From Sporolactobacillus shoreae (lineage in GTDB: Bacteria; Bacillota; Bacilli; Bacillales; Sporolactobacillaceae): a stretch of DNA of 64,000 bases. The position numbers were made by a program, and so were the translations under genes. The number at the start of each line of letters is the position of its first letter. Within the stretch, counting starts at the first letter, position 1. Location: contig NZ_SRJD01000008.1 in assembly GCF_004684935.1 (NCBI RefSeq), forward strand, positions 62,001-126,000, read 5' to 3'. The notes under the pieces were generated by a model, which worked only from the letters and a program-made list of their open reading frames with translations, did no database searches and was not told the origin of the DNA. This document shows, one piece after another, positions 34,125 to 42,879 of the stretch.

Positions 34125-34397
34125 TTATTTGTCAATCAGAATTACACGAGATTTATCAAAAGTATTGGCAGGACGCTGGAACGATCGGTAACCGATTTTT
34201 ACTTTATCATTCCCAGTTACCTGCTCTACGGCTTTAAGGATTATATTAGAATACTGAGAATAAAGCCATTCCTTCGAGAAGTCATTTGGACAATTAATAA
34301 TGAACGTATCACCATCGTAAGTAGCCGATGTTTGATTGAACCACGTCTTGTACTGTGCGGGTTTGATTGTTCCCGCAATCATTTCAAGCGCCTGTTC
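34125..34397 (-). pseudogene. DnaA N-terminal-domain fragment
   Basis: The residues IKPAQYKTWFNQTSATYDGDTFIINCPNDFSKEWLYSQYSNIILKAVEQVTG match a DnaA N-terminal (domain I) fold, which also occurs near the C-terminus of phage/ICE replication proteins. In-frame codons EQALE run upstream to 34397, where the stop codon of the neighbouring gene (34398-34400) interrupts the same frame. There is no ribosome site before the ATG at 34382. It is best read as the tail of a lost phage-type protein fused behind another gene. Confidence 0.6.
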
Positions 34398-34727
34398 CTA
34401 CATCGGTTGGTGTTTGTGCGGTATCTCATCAAAACTAGAGTAGTACCGTATTACTTTTCCATTCTTTTCGGCATACTCTATTTCTTTTCTTGTACTGTTT
34501 CCTATGTAGCCGCCAACATCGATAACGAATATCTCATCGGAAATATCAATCTTCTTAAAATGCAAATCACCAAGAAGTTCAGCTTGTTCTTGTGTCATTT
34601 CAAAACCATCGCTTTGTTCGAAGAAGGCCAAGCTAATAACTATATTTCCTTGAAGTGACAGAAATACATTCATCTGTTCAAATTGATTCTTGAATTTTGT
34701 AGAACCGCATAAAGTTATTACACTCAT
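34398..34727 (-). CDS. Phage-type nucleoside 2-deoxyribosyltransferase-like protein
   Basis: A 109-aa protein of the type seen in phages and ICEs: VITLCGSTKFKNQFEQMNVFLSLQGNIVISLAFFEQSDG, then FKKIDISDEIFVIDVGGYIGNSTRKEIEYAEKNGKVIRYYS. The GSTKF start and the E-x-x-Y-A region match nucleoside deoxyribosyltransferase-like folds. GAGAGGGG precedes the ATG. Its last codons (HKHQPM) run into the DnaA-type fragment in the same frame, separated by TAG, so the C-terminus may have been altered by the junction. Confidence 0.7.
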   Translation of the reverse strand: MSVITLCGSTKFKNQFEQMNVFLSLQGNIVISLAFFEQSDGFEMTQEQAELLGDLHFKKIDISDEIFVIDVGGYIGNSTRKEIEYAEKNGKVIRYYSSFDEIPHKHQPM

Positions 34728-34910
34728 GTATATGCCCCTCTCCTTGAGTACTTCTTTTCAAAATATAGCCTAGTATTTTGAATGATTAAGCCAGATGCAG
34801 AAAAAGATTGATGATACGACCGGGTTTTTGCGTTGCCCTTCCGAGCGGATACATCTAACTGAGTAAACTGCTCAGACACCACTTTGGTCATTATCTAAAC
34901 AGGGACGGTT

Positions 34911-35050
34911 TGACGGTCAGGGACATCGCCATTGATTGCCAAAAGTGTATCTGGTGCCACCCTGGTCACGAAGTTTCTTAATCTCCGGGATGCGTTCCCA
35001 ATTAGCGTCTACTTTGCTCATTTCCTTTTTTGTACGCAGATGAATGATCA
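34911..35050 (-). pseudogene. Partial copy of the dus gene
   Basis: About 140 bases align with about 38933-39072 inside the intact dus gene at roughly 90% identity by eye, with at least one indel that breaks the frame. Shared stretches include CACGAAGTTTCTTAATCTCC. Similarity stops abruptly at both ends (GGTTTGACGGTCAG at the left, ACGCAGATGAATG at the right). The remaining DNA from 34728 to 35182 shows nothing else I recognise. Confidence 0.8.
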
Positions 35051-35182
35051 GATGGACATTGATTGCAATGATTTGGCTGTAACAGCCGCAAGTCGCATCA
35101 GCCTGACTGTCCAGTCGTTCAATCTACTGATCCGTTTCGAAGATAAAACTTCAAGATTATGAATCATTCTTCGAAATGCCTT

Positions 35183-36013
35183 TTACTTGTTCAGCCGATT
35201 CACGATGAACCCCATTCCCAGACGCCAAAGGGATGGATGGTTTCGTGCAATCCGTACCGCCATTCTATCCGTTAATGAGTGATAATATCTTCTTGAAGGT
35301 TTTGCGTCTGTCGCAGCTTTGTAGAAAATTTTCGCCAGATCATCGGAAGTTGCTGATATCTTGAATGAGGAGAAGGCATTCTTGATCGCCAGCACCAGTT
35401 TCTTATATGGGGAATCCGTCTTTAAATTATGCTCAGCGTTTTGCATCGCTATTTCGCCCCACTCGGATTGGGTTCCTCCGGGTTGAATCACGATGCTTCG
35501 AAGGCCGAATGGCCGGATTTCCATATCAAGCACATCGGACCACATCCCAAGCGCCGCTTTGGTTGCATGGTACCATCCGCCAAGAGGCATAAATACATTT
35601 TCTCCAATTGATGTCACATTGATAATCCGTCCAAAAGTCTGTTTTCGCATTAGCGGCAAAACGAGCTGAGTCAATTCACTGGCCGCAAACACATTCACAT
35701 CAAATTGATGCTTGGCGTTATCAAGGCTAATTTCTTCGAGTGGACCGTATTCTCCGTATCCCGCATTATTAATGAGTACATCAATTCTTCCCTGTTCTTT
35801 AATCGCCGCTTCAACAAAGTATTGATTGGATTCATGATCCGTCACATCCAATCGATAGACGTGAACGCCAAGTTCCTGCAGATCTTTCATACGTTCGGTA
35901 CGCCTGGCTCCCGCATAAACGATCCAGCCGTGTTCATGGAAATACTTTGCACTTGCGTGACCCATGCCCGATGAAGCTCCTGTAATTAATACCACTCTTT
36001 TTTCATTTTGCAT
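35183..36013 (-). CDS. Short-chain dehydrogenase/reductase
   Basis: A 276-aa classical SDR. The cofactor loop is VVLITGASSGMGHASAKYF (about 7-25), NNAG at about 83 is followed by YGEYGPLEEI, the catalytic Ser lies in INVTSIGE, and the Tyr-Lys pair is YHATK (about 150-154). The substrate is unknown. It lies downstream of the TetR gene, with a palindromic TetR operator at 36032-36047 just upstream, so it is probably induced with the MFS exporter. ATG 36013 follows GAGGAG; the frame to 36127 overlaps the TetR gene and is rejected. Confidence 0.9.
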   Translation of the reverse strand: MQNEKRVVLITGASSGMGHASAKYFHEHGWIVYAGARRTERMKDLQELGVHVYRLDVTDHESNQYFVEAAIKEQGRIDVLINNAGYGEYGPLEEISLDNAKHQFDVNVFAASELTQLVLPLMRKQTFGRIINVTSIGENVFMPLGGWYHATKAALGMWSDVLDMEIRPFGLRSIVIQPGGTQSEWGEIAMQNAEHNLKTDSPYKKLVLAIKNAFSSFKISATSDDLAKIFYKAATDAKPSRRYYHSLTDRMAVRIARNHPSLWRLGMGFIVNRLNK

Positions 36014-36031
36014 TGTCAAGGCTCCTCTGAT

Positions 36032-36047
36032 GACCGAACGTTCGGTC
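36032..36047. promoter_or_regulatory. TetR-type operator before the SDR gene
   Basis: GACCGAACGTTCGGTC is a perfect 16-bp palindrome of the AcrR/QacR-like class, located 19 bp before the SDR start. Confidence 0.8.
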
Positions 36048-36093
36048 TTTTTATATTTTATTAAAAAGCGCATTTCTGCGCTCCTGCCTATCT

Positions 36094-36657
36094 TTAACGC
36101 ACTTTCATTGCGTTCAGCACCATACAAATAATTGAATCCAGTTCTGTATCTGTCATTGTCCCATTCATCTCTGCCACTTTCATGGGTAGCGAAAAGAAGG
36201 CTGCATACACATAGGCTGGTGCCTGAACAAACTCTGGACTTCCGACTATTTCTTCAAAAGTCCTGTAAATGGGAGCAGCCGTGGCCTCGGCATATTTGTG
36301 CGCTTCTTCGCTTACCATGCTCGGGTTTGATTGAATTGCTTCCATGAATTTCGCTTCTTTAGGATAACACTGAAAGCGAGCGACAAAATGGCGAATCAAT
36401 GCACCAATTCGTGCTTCCAAATCCGGATGCGCGGCTTCAACTTCTGCAATGCCTTCATCCATCAGGTCCTTGACATACATATAGGTTTTGGAAAGCAGTT
36501 CCTCTTTATCTTTAAAATACACGTATACCGTTGATTTGGATATTCCGGCTGCAGCCGCGATTTTACTGATCGACAAATTAACCAGGTCGTCGGTTGAAGT
36601 CAGATCAAAAACTGCATGACGAATAAGTGGTAACTTATTTTTATCTTTACTTTTCAT
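36094..36657 (-). CDS. TetR-family regulator
   Basis: A 187-aa TetR protein. The DNA-binding part, LVNLSISKIAAAAGISKSTVYVYFKDKEELLSKTYMYVKDLM (about 25-66), contains the helix-turn-helix. The C-terminal half is a ligand domain (AHPDLEARIGALIRHFVARF...). It lies between the MFS exporter and the SDR on the same strand, with matching palindromes before itself (36669) and before the SDR (36032), which suggests one regulon of three genes. Confidence 0.92.
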   Translation of the reverse strand: MKSKDKNKLPLIRHAVFDLTSTDDLVNLSISKIAAAAGISKSTVYVYFKDKEELLSKTYMYVKDLMDEGIAEVEAAHPDLEARIGALIRHFVARFQCYPKEAKFMEAIQSNPSMVSEEAHKYAEATAAPIYRTFEEIVGSPEFVQAPAYVYAAFFSLPMKVAEMNGTMTDTELDSIICMVLNAMKVR

Positions 36658-36668
36658 ATTTCAATAAT

Positions 36669-36684
36669 AACCGAACGGTCGGTC
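36669..36684. promoter_or_regulatory. TetR-type operator before the tetR gene
   Basis: AACCGAACGGTCGGTC is a near palindrome matching the site at 36032 in 14 of 16 positions. It sits 12 bp before the regulator start and just after the MFS stop. Confidence 0.7.
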
Positions 36685-36688
36685 ATCG

Positions 36689-38113
36689 TCAATTCGCCAC
36701 GCTTTTTTGTTGAGCAACCACTTTTTGATGTGAGGGAAGCAGCAGGGACGCGATCAACGTGGCAATGCCTATAAAGAAGACACAAATAAAGACGAGATGA
36801 ATACCATGAGCCATGTGGACAGCAGTGTTTCCACCTGATGATATTTTTTCAGCTGAAAGCGCGTTGTTAAATATTGTGCCGAAGACCGCAATGCCGACGG
36901 TTTGTCCAACGGACCGCATCAGCATATTCGATGCGGTCGCCGCACCGCGCATACTCCAGCCGACCGCAGATTGCACAAGTACTGTTGTCGGTGTCATCGC
37001 ATAGCCCATGCCGAAGCCGATGACAATCATGATCCCGACGAAATACCAGTAGGGTGACCCAAGTGACAAGGCCGCGAGCCAAATGCCGCCCAGTGTGACG
37101 AGAATCGTACCGATCACAGCGGTTCGCTTTGACCCGACCTGATACATATAGCGTCCGGCAAGGGCTGCTCCGAGCGGCCAGGCAAACGATATTGGCATCA
37201 GCGTCAGTCCTGAGCTGGTTGCGCTTTTTCCGAGAATTGTCTGAATCCACATTGGCAGATAGACATTAACCGCAATGACTACACTGCTTGCCAGCAGAGT
37301 CACAAGATTGGAAACAAGAATTACAGGAATTCGAAATAAAGATGGTGGAAGCATCGGCTCGTCCACTCTTGTTTCCAAATAACTAAATAAGACCATGAAG
37401 ATGACAAAAGCAGCAAAGAGTGCATATACCGGAGCCGAGTTCCACGCAAAGCTCTGTCCCGCGTTAAGCAGCACATACAGAAGCGACGAGAGGCCGAGCG
37501 TAAACGCAGCTGCTCCGAAATAATCGATTGAATGGCTTGTTTTCTTGTCAAACGATTCGTGAAAGCAGATTGTAATCAAAAGCAACGACACCAAGCCGAT
37601 CGGCAAATTAATGAAAAAAATCCAGCGCCAGCTGATTTGATCGACAAAAAAGCCGCCGACAAGCGGACCGAGCAAACCGGCAATACCCCAGACCGAACTG
37701 AACATTCCCTGCATTTTCGCCCGCTCCTCGCCCGGGTAAAGATCACCGATAATCGTGAAAGTGATCGGCATCACCGCTCCTGCACCAATCCCCTGAATCG
37801 CACGGAAGATAATTAGCTGCATCATTGTTTGCGACAGTCCGGATAAAACGGATCCGCCGATAAACAGTATAACCCCAATGATGAAGACTTTCTTTCGGCC
37901 GAACAGATCGGCAATCTTGCCATAGATCGGTGTGGTCACCGATGTCGTCAACGTGTAGATGGCAAATACCCAGCTGATTAAACTTAAACCATGCAGATCG
38001 CGAACCACTTTCGGCATTGCAGTACTGACAATCGTCACATCGATCGCCACGATAAGAATGGCGACGAGCATTGCAATGGTAACGAGTTTACGGTTTGTCT
38101 TTTTATTTGACAT
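36689..38113 (-). CDS. DHA2-family MFS drug exporter
   Basis: A 474-aa major-facilitator protein of the EmrB/QacA (14-helix) group: VAILIVAIDVTIVSTAMPKVVRDL (motif D1 in helix 1), GKIADLFGRKKVFIIG (motif A, about 65-80), FRAIQGIGAGAVMPIT (motif B), GIAGLLGPLVGGFFVDQISWRWIFFINLP (motif C). It probably exports lipophilic or antibiotic-like compounds by proton antiport. Its own stop lies close to the TetR operator, so exporter, regulator and SDR are likely coordinated. Confidence 0.93.
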   Translation of the reverse strand: MSNKKTNRKLVTIAMLVAILIVAIDVTIVSTAMPKVVRDLHGLSLISWVFAIYTLTTSVTTPIYGKIADLFGRKKVFIIGVILFIGGSVLSGLSQTMMQLIIFRAIQGIGAGAVMPITFTIIGDLYPGEERAKMQGMFSSVWGIAGLLGPLVGGFFVDQISWRWIFFINLPIGLVSLLLITICFHESFDKKTSHSIDYFGAAAFTLGLSSLLYVLLNAGQSFAWNSAPVYALFAAFVIFMVLFSYLETRVDEPMLPPSLFRIPVILVSNLVTLLASSVVIAVNVYLPMWIQTILGKSATSSGLTLMPISFAWPLGAALAGRYMYQVGSKRTAVIGTILVTLGGIWLAALSLGSPYWYFVGIMIVIGFGMGYAMTPTTVLVQSAVGWSMRGAATASNMLMRSVGQTVGIAVFGTIFNNALSAEKISSGGNTAVHMAHGIHLVFICVFFIGIATLIASLLLPSHQKVVAQQKSVAN

Positions 38114-38537
38114 GATCTTGTCCCTCTATTCATGAAACACCAGCAGACAGCAGGATTTCACTTGTATTGTTCCGCTTTTTTCATTAAGCTAGTATTAAAC
38201 GGAGAACTCTTCACTTATATTAAATCAGTTTGCCCATGCGATGTGGTACCAGTTTAACAAGCCAATTCGTCAACCATTTTGTCAAGCCAGCGAATTTTCT
38301 GCATGAGCGGGTCTTCGATTTCCCAACGCGAACGCCACAGACTACTCCCGTTATTTTATGGACGTTGGGGTTGCAAATCCACATACGCCCCCGCGCGAGT
38401 CGGTTATTTTTTATATTTCCGCATCAACAAATCCATAGACTGCTTCGTAGGCTCCAGTACTGCCGATACTGCGGACCTTCTTTCTTGTACTCTCACAACG
38501 ATAAACCCTAAGAAACATTATTTTATCGAGTTGACCT
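38114..38537. other. Gene-poor stretch with possible remnants
   Basis: The stretch has coding-like frames without starts. One minus-strand frame near 38265-38350 reads SLWRSRWEIEDPLMQKIRWLDKMVDELAC and then stops, which I cannot assign to a family. The rest shows nothing recognisable. Confidence 0.3.
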
Positions 38538-38622
38538 GAAAAAAAGCGTGCTGAAATCGCAATTGCGTCGCCGCCAATTTGATCATAGATCGGACTGCGG
38601 CCCCAGATCGTCTTTGTCCTGT
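38538..38622 (-). pseudogene. Fragment of an RlmCD-like 23S rRNA methyltransferase
   Basis: The minus-strand frame reads [29 protein letters not shown], matching TKTLWGRDVIYDQIGGVTFAISAQSFFQ in the intact rlmCD gene at 48280-49650. Similarity ends soon after. It overlaps the 3' end of the dus gene in another frame, so the current Dus C-terminus (DDLGPQSDL) is translated from this debris. Confidence 0.7.
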
Positions 38623-39581
38623 TGCTGATCAAAGTGATCAAGCAATGCACGCACTTCATCTGTCGACTCTGTGCTCATCAGTTGATTTCTTAATTCATTC
38701 GCCCCTCGAAAACTACGGACGTAGATCTTAAAAAAACGATGAAGAGCTTTAAACGGACGTAGCTCTAATTCTTCTGAATAGTGATCGTGGAGATCCAGAT
38801 GCAATCTCAAGAGATCAAGCAGTTCCTTGCTACTATGATCTTTCGGTTCCTTTTCAAAGGCAAATGGATTTGTAAAAATACCACGCCCAATCATTAGCCC
38901 GTCCACACCATATTGATCAGCGAGTTTCAAGCCGGTTTGACGGTCAGTGACATCGCCATTAATCGTCAAAAGTGTATCTGGTGCCAACTGGTCACGAAGT
39001 TTCTTAATCTCCGGGATGAGTTCCCAATGGGCATCGACTTTGCTCATTTCCTTTCTAGTACGCAGATGAATGGTAAGATTAGCAACGTCTTGTTTCAATA
39101 TGTGTGTGAGCCAGTCGTGCCATTCGTCTACATCAGTGTAACCCAGTCTTGTCTTCACACTTACAGGCAATCCCCCTGCTTTTGTTGCTTGTATTAAATC
39201 TGCTGCGACTTCGGGACGCAGGATAAGGCCACTTCCCTTCCCATGCCTTGTCACATTGGGTACTGGACAGCCCATATTGATATCCACACCCCTAAACCCT
39301 TGCTTCGCCAAACCAATACTCATTTGCCGAAAGTATTCAGGTTTATCCCCCCATATTTGGGCTACAATAGGTTGTTCATCCTCTGTAAAAGTCAAACGCC
39401 CACGCACACTATTAATTCCCTCTGGGTGACAATAACTCTCCGTGTTTGTAAACTCTGTAAAAAACACATCAGGTTTAGCTGCTTCACTCACTACATGGCG
39501 AAAAACAACATCCGTCACCTCTTCCATTGGTGCCAGTGCAAAAAAAGGACGTGGCAAATCACGCCAAAAATTATCAATCAT
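38583..39581 (-). CDS. tRNA-dihydrouridine synthase (DusC-like)
   Basis: A 332-aa FMN-dependent enzyme that reduces uridine to dihydrouridine in t[22 protein letters not shown] at the start, [44 protein letters not shown] (catalytic Cys near 97), VSVKTRLGY, and [37 protein letters not shown] (phosphate-binding end of the barrel). The TTG at 39593 is also possible, but GAGGA is closer to a usable spacing for ATG 39581. The last ten or so residues come from an unrelated methyltransferase fragment, so the native C-terminus has been replaced. It is a second dus type beyond the usual dusB location. Confidence 0.9.
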   Translation of the reverse strand: MIDNFWRDLPRPFFALAPMEEVTDVVFRHVVSEAAKPDVFFTEFTNTESYCHPEGINSVRGRLTFTEDEQPIVAQIWGDKPEYFRQMSIGLAKQGFRGVDINMGCPVPNVTRHGKGSGLILRPEVAADLIQATKAGGLPVSVKTRLGYTDVDEWHDWLTHILKQDVANLTIHLRTRKEMSKVDAHWELIPEIKKLRDQLAPDTLLTINGDVTDRQTGLKLADQYGVDGLMIGRGIFTNPFAFEKEPKDHSSKELLDLLRLHLDLHDHYSEELELRPFKALHRFFKIYVRSFRGANELRNQLMSTESTDEVRALLDHFDQQQDKDDLGPQSDL

Positions 39582-40098
39582 AGTTAAATTCAAATCCTCA
39601 CATTATGGGATACCCAGCCAAAAACTTTATCCCCAAAATTGTTTTCTTAACACTTATAGCATGCTTAAGCACTTTAAATCAAGCTGCATGAATTTTGAAT
39701 GCTACCATTTTTACATTTAACAAGACCAAATAAGAAAGGGGCGTTTGGGCCCCAGAAATCGGAAATGTTTCTTTTGGTTCAGAAGTTTATTTTTTTGTTA
39801 GACAGTTTTCTCTCTGGCAAAGCAACGGATTCGACGTGTAACAGGACTGGCAATAAGAACAATTTATGGATAACCCATCTTACTGAAACGAACATGTCCT
39901 AGAAAGAAGCTGTCCATTTATCATGAAAATGGACAGCCACATAAATTAAAACTTATTTCGCCTTAGTAGATAACAGTTCATTACAATATCAGTTGCAACA
40001 GTACTGTGTCTCATATTATCCAGAATGGTTTCTCAAACCAGGCAAGATTACTCCATTGTCACTATTGTTCGTCATGAGTAGTGACATTTGTCCTCAGA
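39582..40098. other. Intergenic stretch; hairpin at 39908-39938
   Basis: About 500 bases with no supported gene. GCTGTCCATTT and AAATGGACAGC (39909-39937) form a strong stem with T-rich DNA after it on the minus strand, a likely terminator for the epimerase gene at 40099. Confidence 0.5.
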
Positions 40099-40929
40099 TC
40101 ATTTTTTAAAGTAGTGCCCCCGTTCGAGATCCGAGATCAGGGTAGGATGCACTGGCCTCCAGTTCAAGAGCTCTTGAGTCTGTACACTCGACCTTGGGAT
40201 GTCAAGAGCCGCAATGGGGCCAAGAAAACCGAAGTGGGCCTCTGCCTCCTCGCGTGTAATGCTGACAACTGGCAGGTTCAGATGACGACCGATTACATTG
40301 GCGATATCACGGAACGGTATACCCTCATCTCCAACCCCGTCCAGCTTTGATCCTGCGGGGGCAGCTTCCAACGCCAAACGGAAAAGGTGTGCCGCATCGA
40401 GACGATGCACAGCTGGCCAGCGGTTGGACCCATCGCCGATGTATGCAGAAAAACCTTTTTCACGGGCGATATTGATTAATAGTGGAACAAAACCCTTATC
40501 GCCATCTCCGTGCACAGACGTTGAAAGCGACACGACCGATGCTCGTACACCACGCTTTGCAAGTGCTAAAGTGGCGTTATCTGATGCTGTACCATTTGCG
40601 TGAGCTGTAGTCAAAAATGGCTTGCCAGTTCCCTCAAGCACTTCCCCTATCGCCTCGATTGCCTGTAAATCTGTGGCGAGTGAACCGACAAAGTCCGAGA
40701 AATCGTGCTTAAAAGCCAGATGAATAACACCATCCGCAATGGCAGCGCCACTGCGAAGGCTATCTAGGTCATCAAGTGAACCTTGGTGCACTTCGGCTCC
40801 AGCATCCTTTAACTTTAATGCACCCTTGTCTGAGCGTGTTAAACCAATGACTTTATGTCCAGCATCGATGAGTTCTCGGACAACCGCAGAACCGATATAA
40901 CCTGTTGCTCCTGTTACAAAAACACGCAT
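40099..40929 (-). CDS. NAD-dependent epimerase/dehydratase-type SDR
   Basis: A 276-aa atypical or extended SDR: MRVFVTGATGYIGSAVVRELIDAGHKVIGLTRSDKGALKLKDAGAEVHQGSLDDLDSLRSGAAIADGVIHLAF gives the Rossmann fold, with GATGYIG as cofactor loop. A further VVSLSTSVHGDGDKGFVPLLI and WPAVHRLDAAHLFRLALE follow. The usual YxxxK pair is not visible, so the catalytic mechanism is unclear. AAGGAGGG precedes the ATG. It lies 348 bp downstream of a TetR gene on the same strand. Confidence 0.87.
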   Translation of the reverse strand: MRVFVTGATGYIGSAVVRELIDAGHKVIGLTRSDKGALKLKDAGAEVHQGSLDDLDSLRSGAAIADGVIHLAFKHDFSDFVGSLATDLQAIEAIGEVLEGTGKPFLTTAHANGTASDNATLALAKRGVRASVVSLSTSVHGDGDKGFVPLLINIAREKGFSAYIGDGSNRWPAVHRLDAAHLFRLALEAAPAGSKLDGVGDEGIPFRDIANVIGRHLNLPVVSITREEAEAHFGFLGPIAALDIPRSSVQTQELLNWRPVHPTLISDLERGHYFKK

Positions 40930-41277
40930 AAATAAACCCTCCTTAAAAGTTAAAAATTAATTTTTCATGTTTCACTATTTGTCATTTGTAACTTGTAATA
41001 TTGATAATATCACACCGCGATTTTAATTACAATATTATTGTTTATGTAACTTGTAACAAATTTTATAAAAGAGTGTTGTTCCCTCTTTCAGTATGGTCAG
41101 AGCCTTGGAATACAAATAAATAACGCCCTTAACAATCCTATTGGGAAAGTCAAGGGCGAAAAAATTTTAACTCATCGTATTTAGAGCTGTGTCAATCTTC
41201 GAAAAAAACCTAGTGCTATCTCTCATACTAAATATTGTGAGAGGACGAGGGCTGGGCTCTTCCCTCTCTTACTCGAT
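40930..41277. promoter_or_regulatory. Promoter region with repeated TGTAACTTGTAA motif
   Basis: The 12-bp sequence TGTAACTTGTAA occurs twice, near 40987 and 41045, 58 bp apart, just upstream of the epimerase gene. Both are candidate binding sites of the neighbouring TetR protein. A hairpin with arms CGCCCTT (41124-41130) and AAGGGCG (41152-41158) lies between this and the TetR gene and could end tetR transcription. Confidence 0.5.
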
Positions 41278-41865
41278 TCATTTATTAGGATTTTTAAGTC
41301 CTCTTATCAGAAGATTTAAAACAGAATCTATGTTTTGCTTTCGATTAGGAACTTCGAATGAGTTTGGATGAATAAAAACGCTAGTTGCAAGATATACAGT
41401 TATCGCCGCTTGATGAGGAAATTCTTCAAAAAATATTCCCTCTGTAATTCCTTGTACTATAACTTCCTTAATACTATTAATCCCGTCTTCTATACTTTTT
41501 TCTATTACATCCATTGAACTTTGGGCGAGTTTAAGATAATTTGCAAACATTTCCGGATCATTAACGGCACTGCGACGTTTCGCTTCCGCGAAGTCCTCAA
41601 GTAAACGAAAAAGTTTAATATCAGCAGAATTATCTTCTTTTAAAATATCTTTTGAAGGAGCATGCAAATTTGAAAGCCAGCGTTCTGTAACAGCATTCCA
41701 AAGGTCAGTTTTTCCATTATAATATCTATAAAGGGCAGCATGGCTAACTTTTAATGATTTTGCTACGTCAGAAATATTCGCTTTTTCTGGTCCGAAACGG
41801 CGAATAACTTCTTCTGTTGCATTGAGTATTATTTCTTTATCTAACGAAATCTTGTCCAAATTCAT
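41278..41865 (-). CDS. TetR-family regulator
   Basis: A TetR protein of about 195 aa. The HTH region is ISLDKEIILNATEEVIRRFGPEKANISDVAKSLKVSHAALYRYYNGKTDLWNAVTERWL (about 5-65), with a ligand domain behind. It ends close to the epimerase promoter and probably controls that gene. Start uncertain: ATG 41865 has AGAGG only 3 bp away, TTG 41859 is better spaced, and GTG 41877 has no site. Confidence 0.9.
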   Translation of the reverse strand: MNLDKISLDKEIILNATEEVIRRFGPEKANISDVAKSLKVSHAALYRYYNGKTDLWNAVTERWLSNLHAPSKDILKEDNSADIKLFRLLEDFAEAKRRSAVNDPEMFANYLKLAQSSMDVIEKSIEDGINSIKEVIVQGITEGIFFEEFPHQAAITVYLATSVFIHPNSFEVPNRKQNIDSVLNLLIRGLKNPNK

Positions 41866-42392
41866 CACCTCTCGCACTATACAATAGTAGTGTTTAAAGT
41901 CCCTCTACAAGGACAGTTGTTTTTAAAGCTCTTGCAAAGAAATTAATATGCAATCCAGCTTACAAAGTTCTAATATTCCTAGAATACTTTCAGAACAATA
42001 TTAAAAAGAATTCATTTTAGACTTGACTTTAATAGATAGTCTTTCTTATTTGATTTTCAATCATATCACTTTTAGTTTTAAGTTTCAAGTTACGTTAATT
42101 GTAATCAGAAAATGACCATAGATCTTTTTATCTGTCATTCCCATTTCTTTTTTTATACCTGAAGAATATATAAAATTTTTACAACAGCATTCCAGTCCGA
42201 AATTTTTCTGACGTTTTTGAAATAGATCTACCCTAAATAAACTCTTCTGACGATAGTGTCTATGGCTAGATACGCATCAAAACCCTCTCCGACCTTGATA
42301 AGGCAACCTAAAATCTGCTGATTTATAAGATCTAAAATTTCTTAGCCTAATTTTTAATTAAATGGTCACCTTCTAAGCAGGTGGTCGTTTAA
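41866..42392. other. AT-rich intergenic stretch without recognised genes
   Basis: About 530 bases. An imperfect palindrome near 42356-42398 (AATTAAATGGTCACC with GGTGGTCGTTTAATT) overlaps the end of the HxlR gene and is probably its terminator. Nothing else is identifiable. Confidence 0.45.
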
Positions 42393-42686
42393 TTAATTTT
42401 TTGTCCCATAGAGTTCATCCAAATGCTGTAGATGCTCTAATCCCCAGGTTCGCATGACCTCTAAAACCGGTATTAATTTTTTTCCATATTCTGTGATTGA
42501 GTATTCTACTTTAGGCGGGACTTCTGCATACACTTTTCGATGGACTATATCGTGGTATTCTAATTCTCTTAGCTGTGTTGTCAACATTTTCTTTGAAATT
42601 TCTGGTATTGCTCGCTGCAGTTCAGAAAAGCGTAATTTGTCATTATGCAGAAGATGGAAAAGAATGATTGGTTTCCATTTCCCCAC
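42393..42686 (-). CDS. HxlR-family regulator, N-terminally short
   Basis: A 97-aa frame covering most of an HxlR winged helix: GKWKPIILFHLLHNDKLRFSELQRAIPEISKKMLTTQLRELEYHDIVHRKVYAEVPPKVEYSITEYGKKLIPVLEVMRTWG. The frame upstream runs only to HIFHADLIV before TGA/TAG stops, so the first 15-20 residues of the family, including the conserved N-terminal Cys, are absent. There is no ribosome site before the GTG at 42686. It may be a truncated gene rather than a working regulator. Confidence 0.7.
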   Translation of the reverse strand: MGKWKPIILFHLLHNDKLRFSELQRAIPEISKKMLTTQLRELEYHDIVHRKVYAEVPPKVEYSITEYGKKLIPVLEVMRTWGLEHLQHLDELYGTKN

Positions 42687-42793
42687 AATTAAATCCGCGT
42701 GAAAGATATGCTATCAATTTGACGTTCCACATTAAATTGTCTGTGGTGAGTTTCTTTTCTAAGGGATACACAACAAAAAAATTGATACTGAAA

Positions 42794-42833
42794 AATGGTT
42801 AAGCAGGACCCTGTGTGGTTCTGCTTAACCATT
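42794..42833. terminator. Perfect 13-bp hairpin between HxlR and MFS genes
   Basis: AATGGTTAAGCAG pairs with CTGCTTAACCATT. On the minus strand a TTTTT run follows, a terminator for a minus-strand transcript that no longer has an obvious gene upstream. Confidence 0.6.
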
Positions 42834-42879
42834 ATTTACACTAAATCTTTTATTCGATCCGCAAAGGGGGAATGTCAGT

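Noticed and set aside
41124-41158. CGCCCTT/AAGGGCG hairpin as an operator
   Set aside because: Its position between the TetR stop and the epimerase promoter, and the AT-rich flanks, fit a terminator better.
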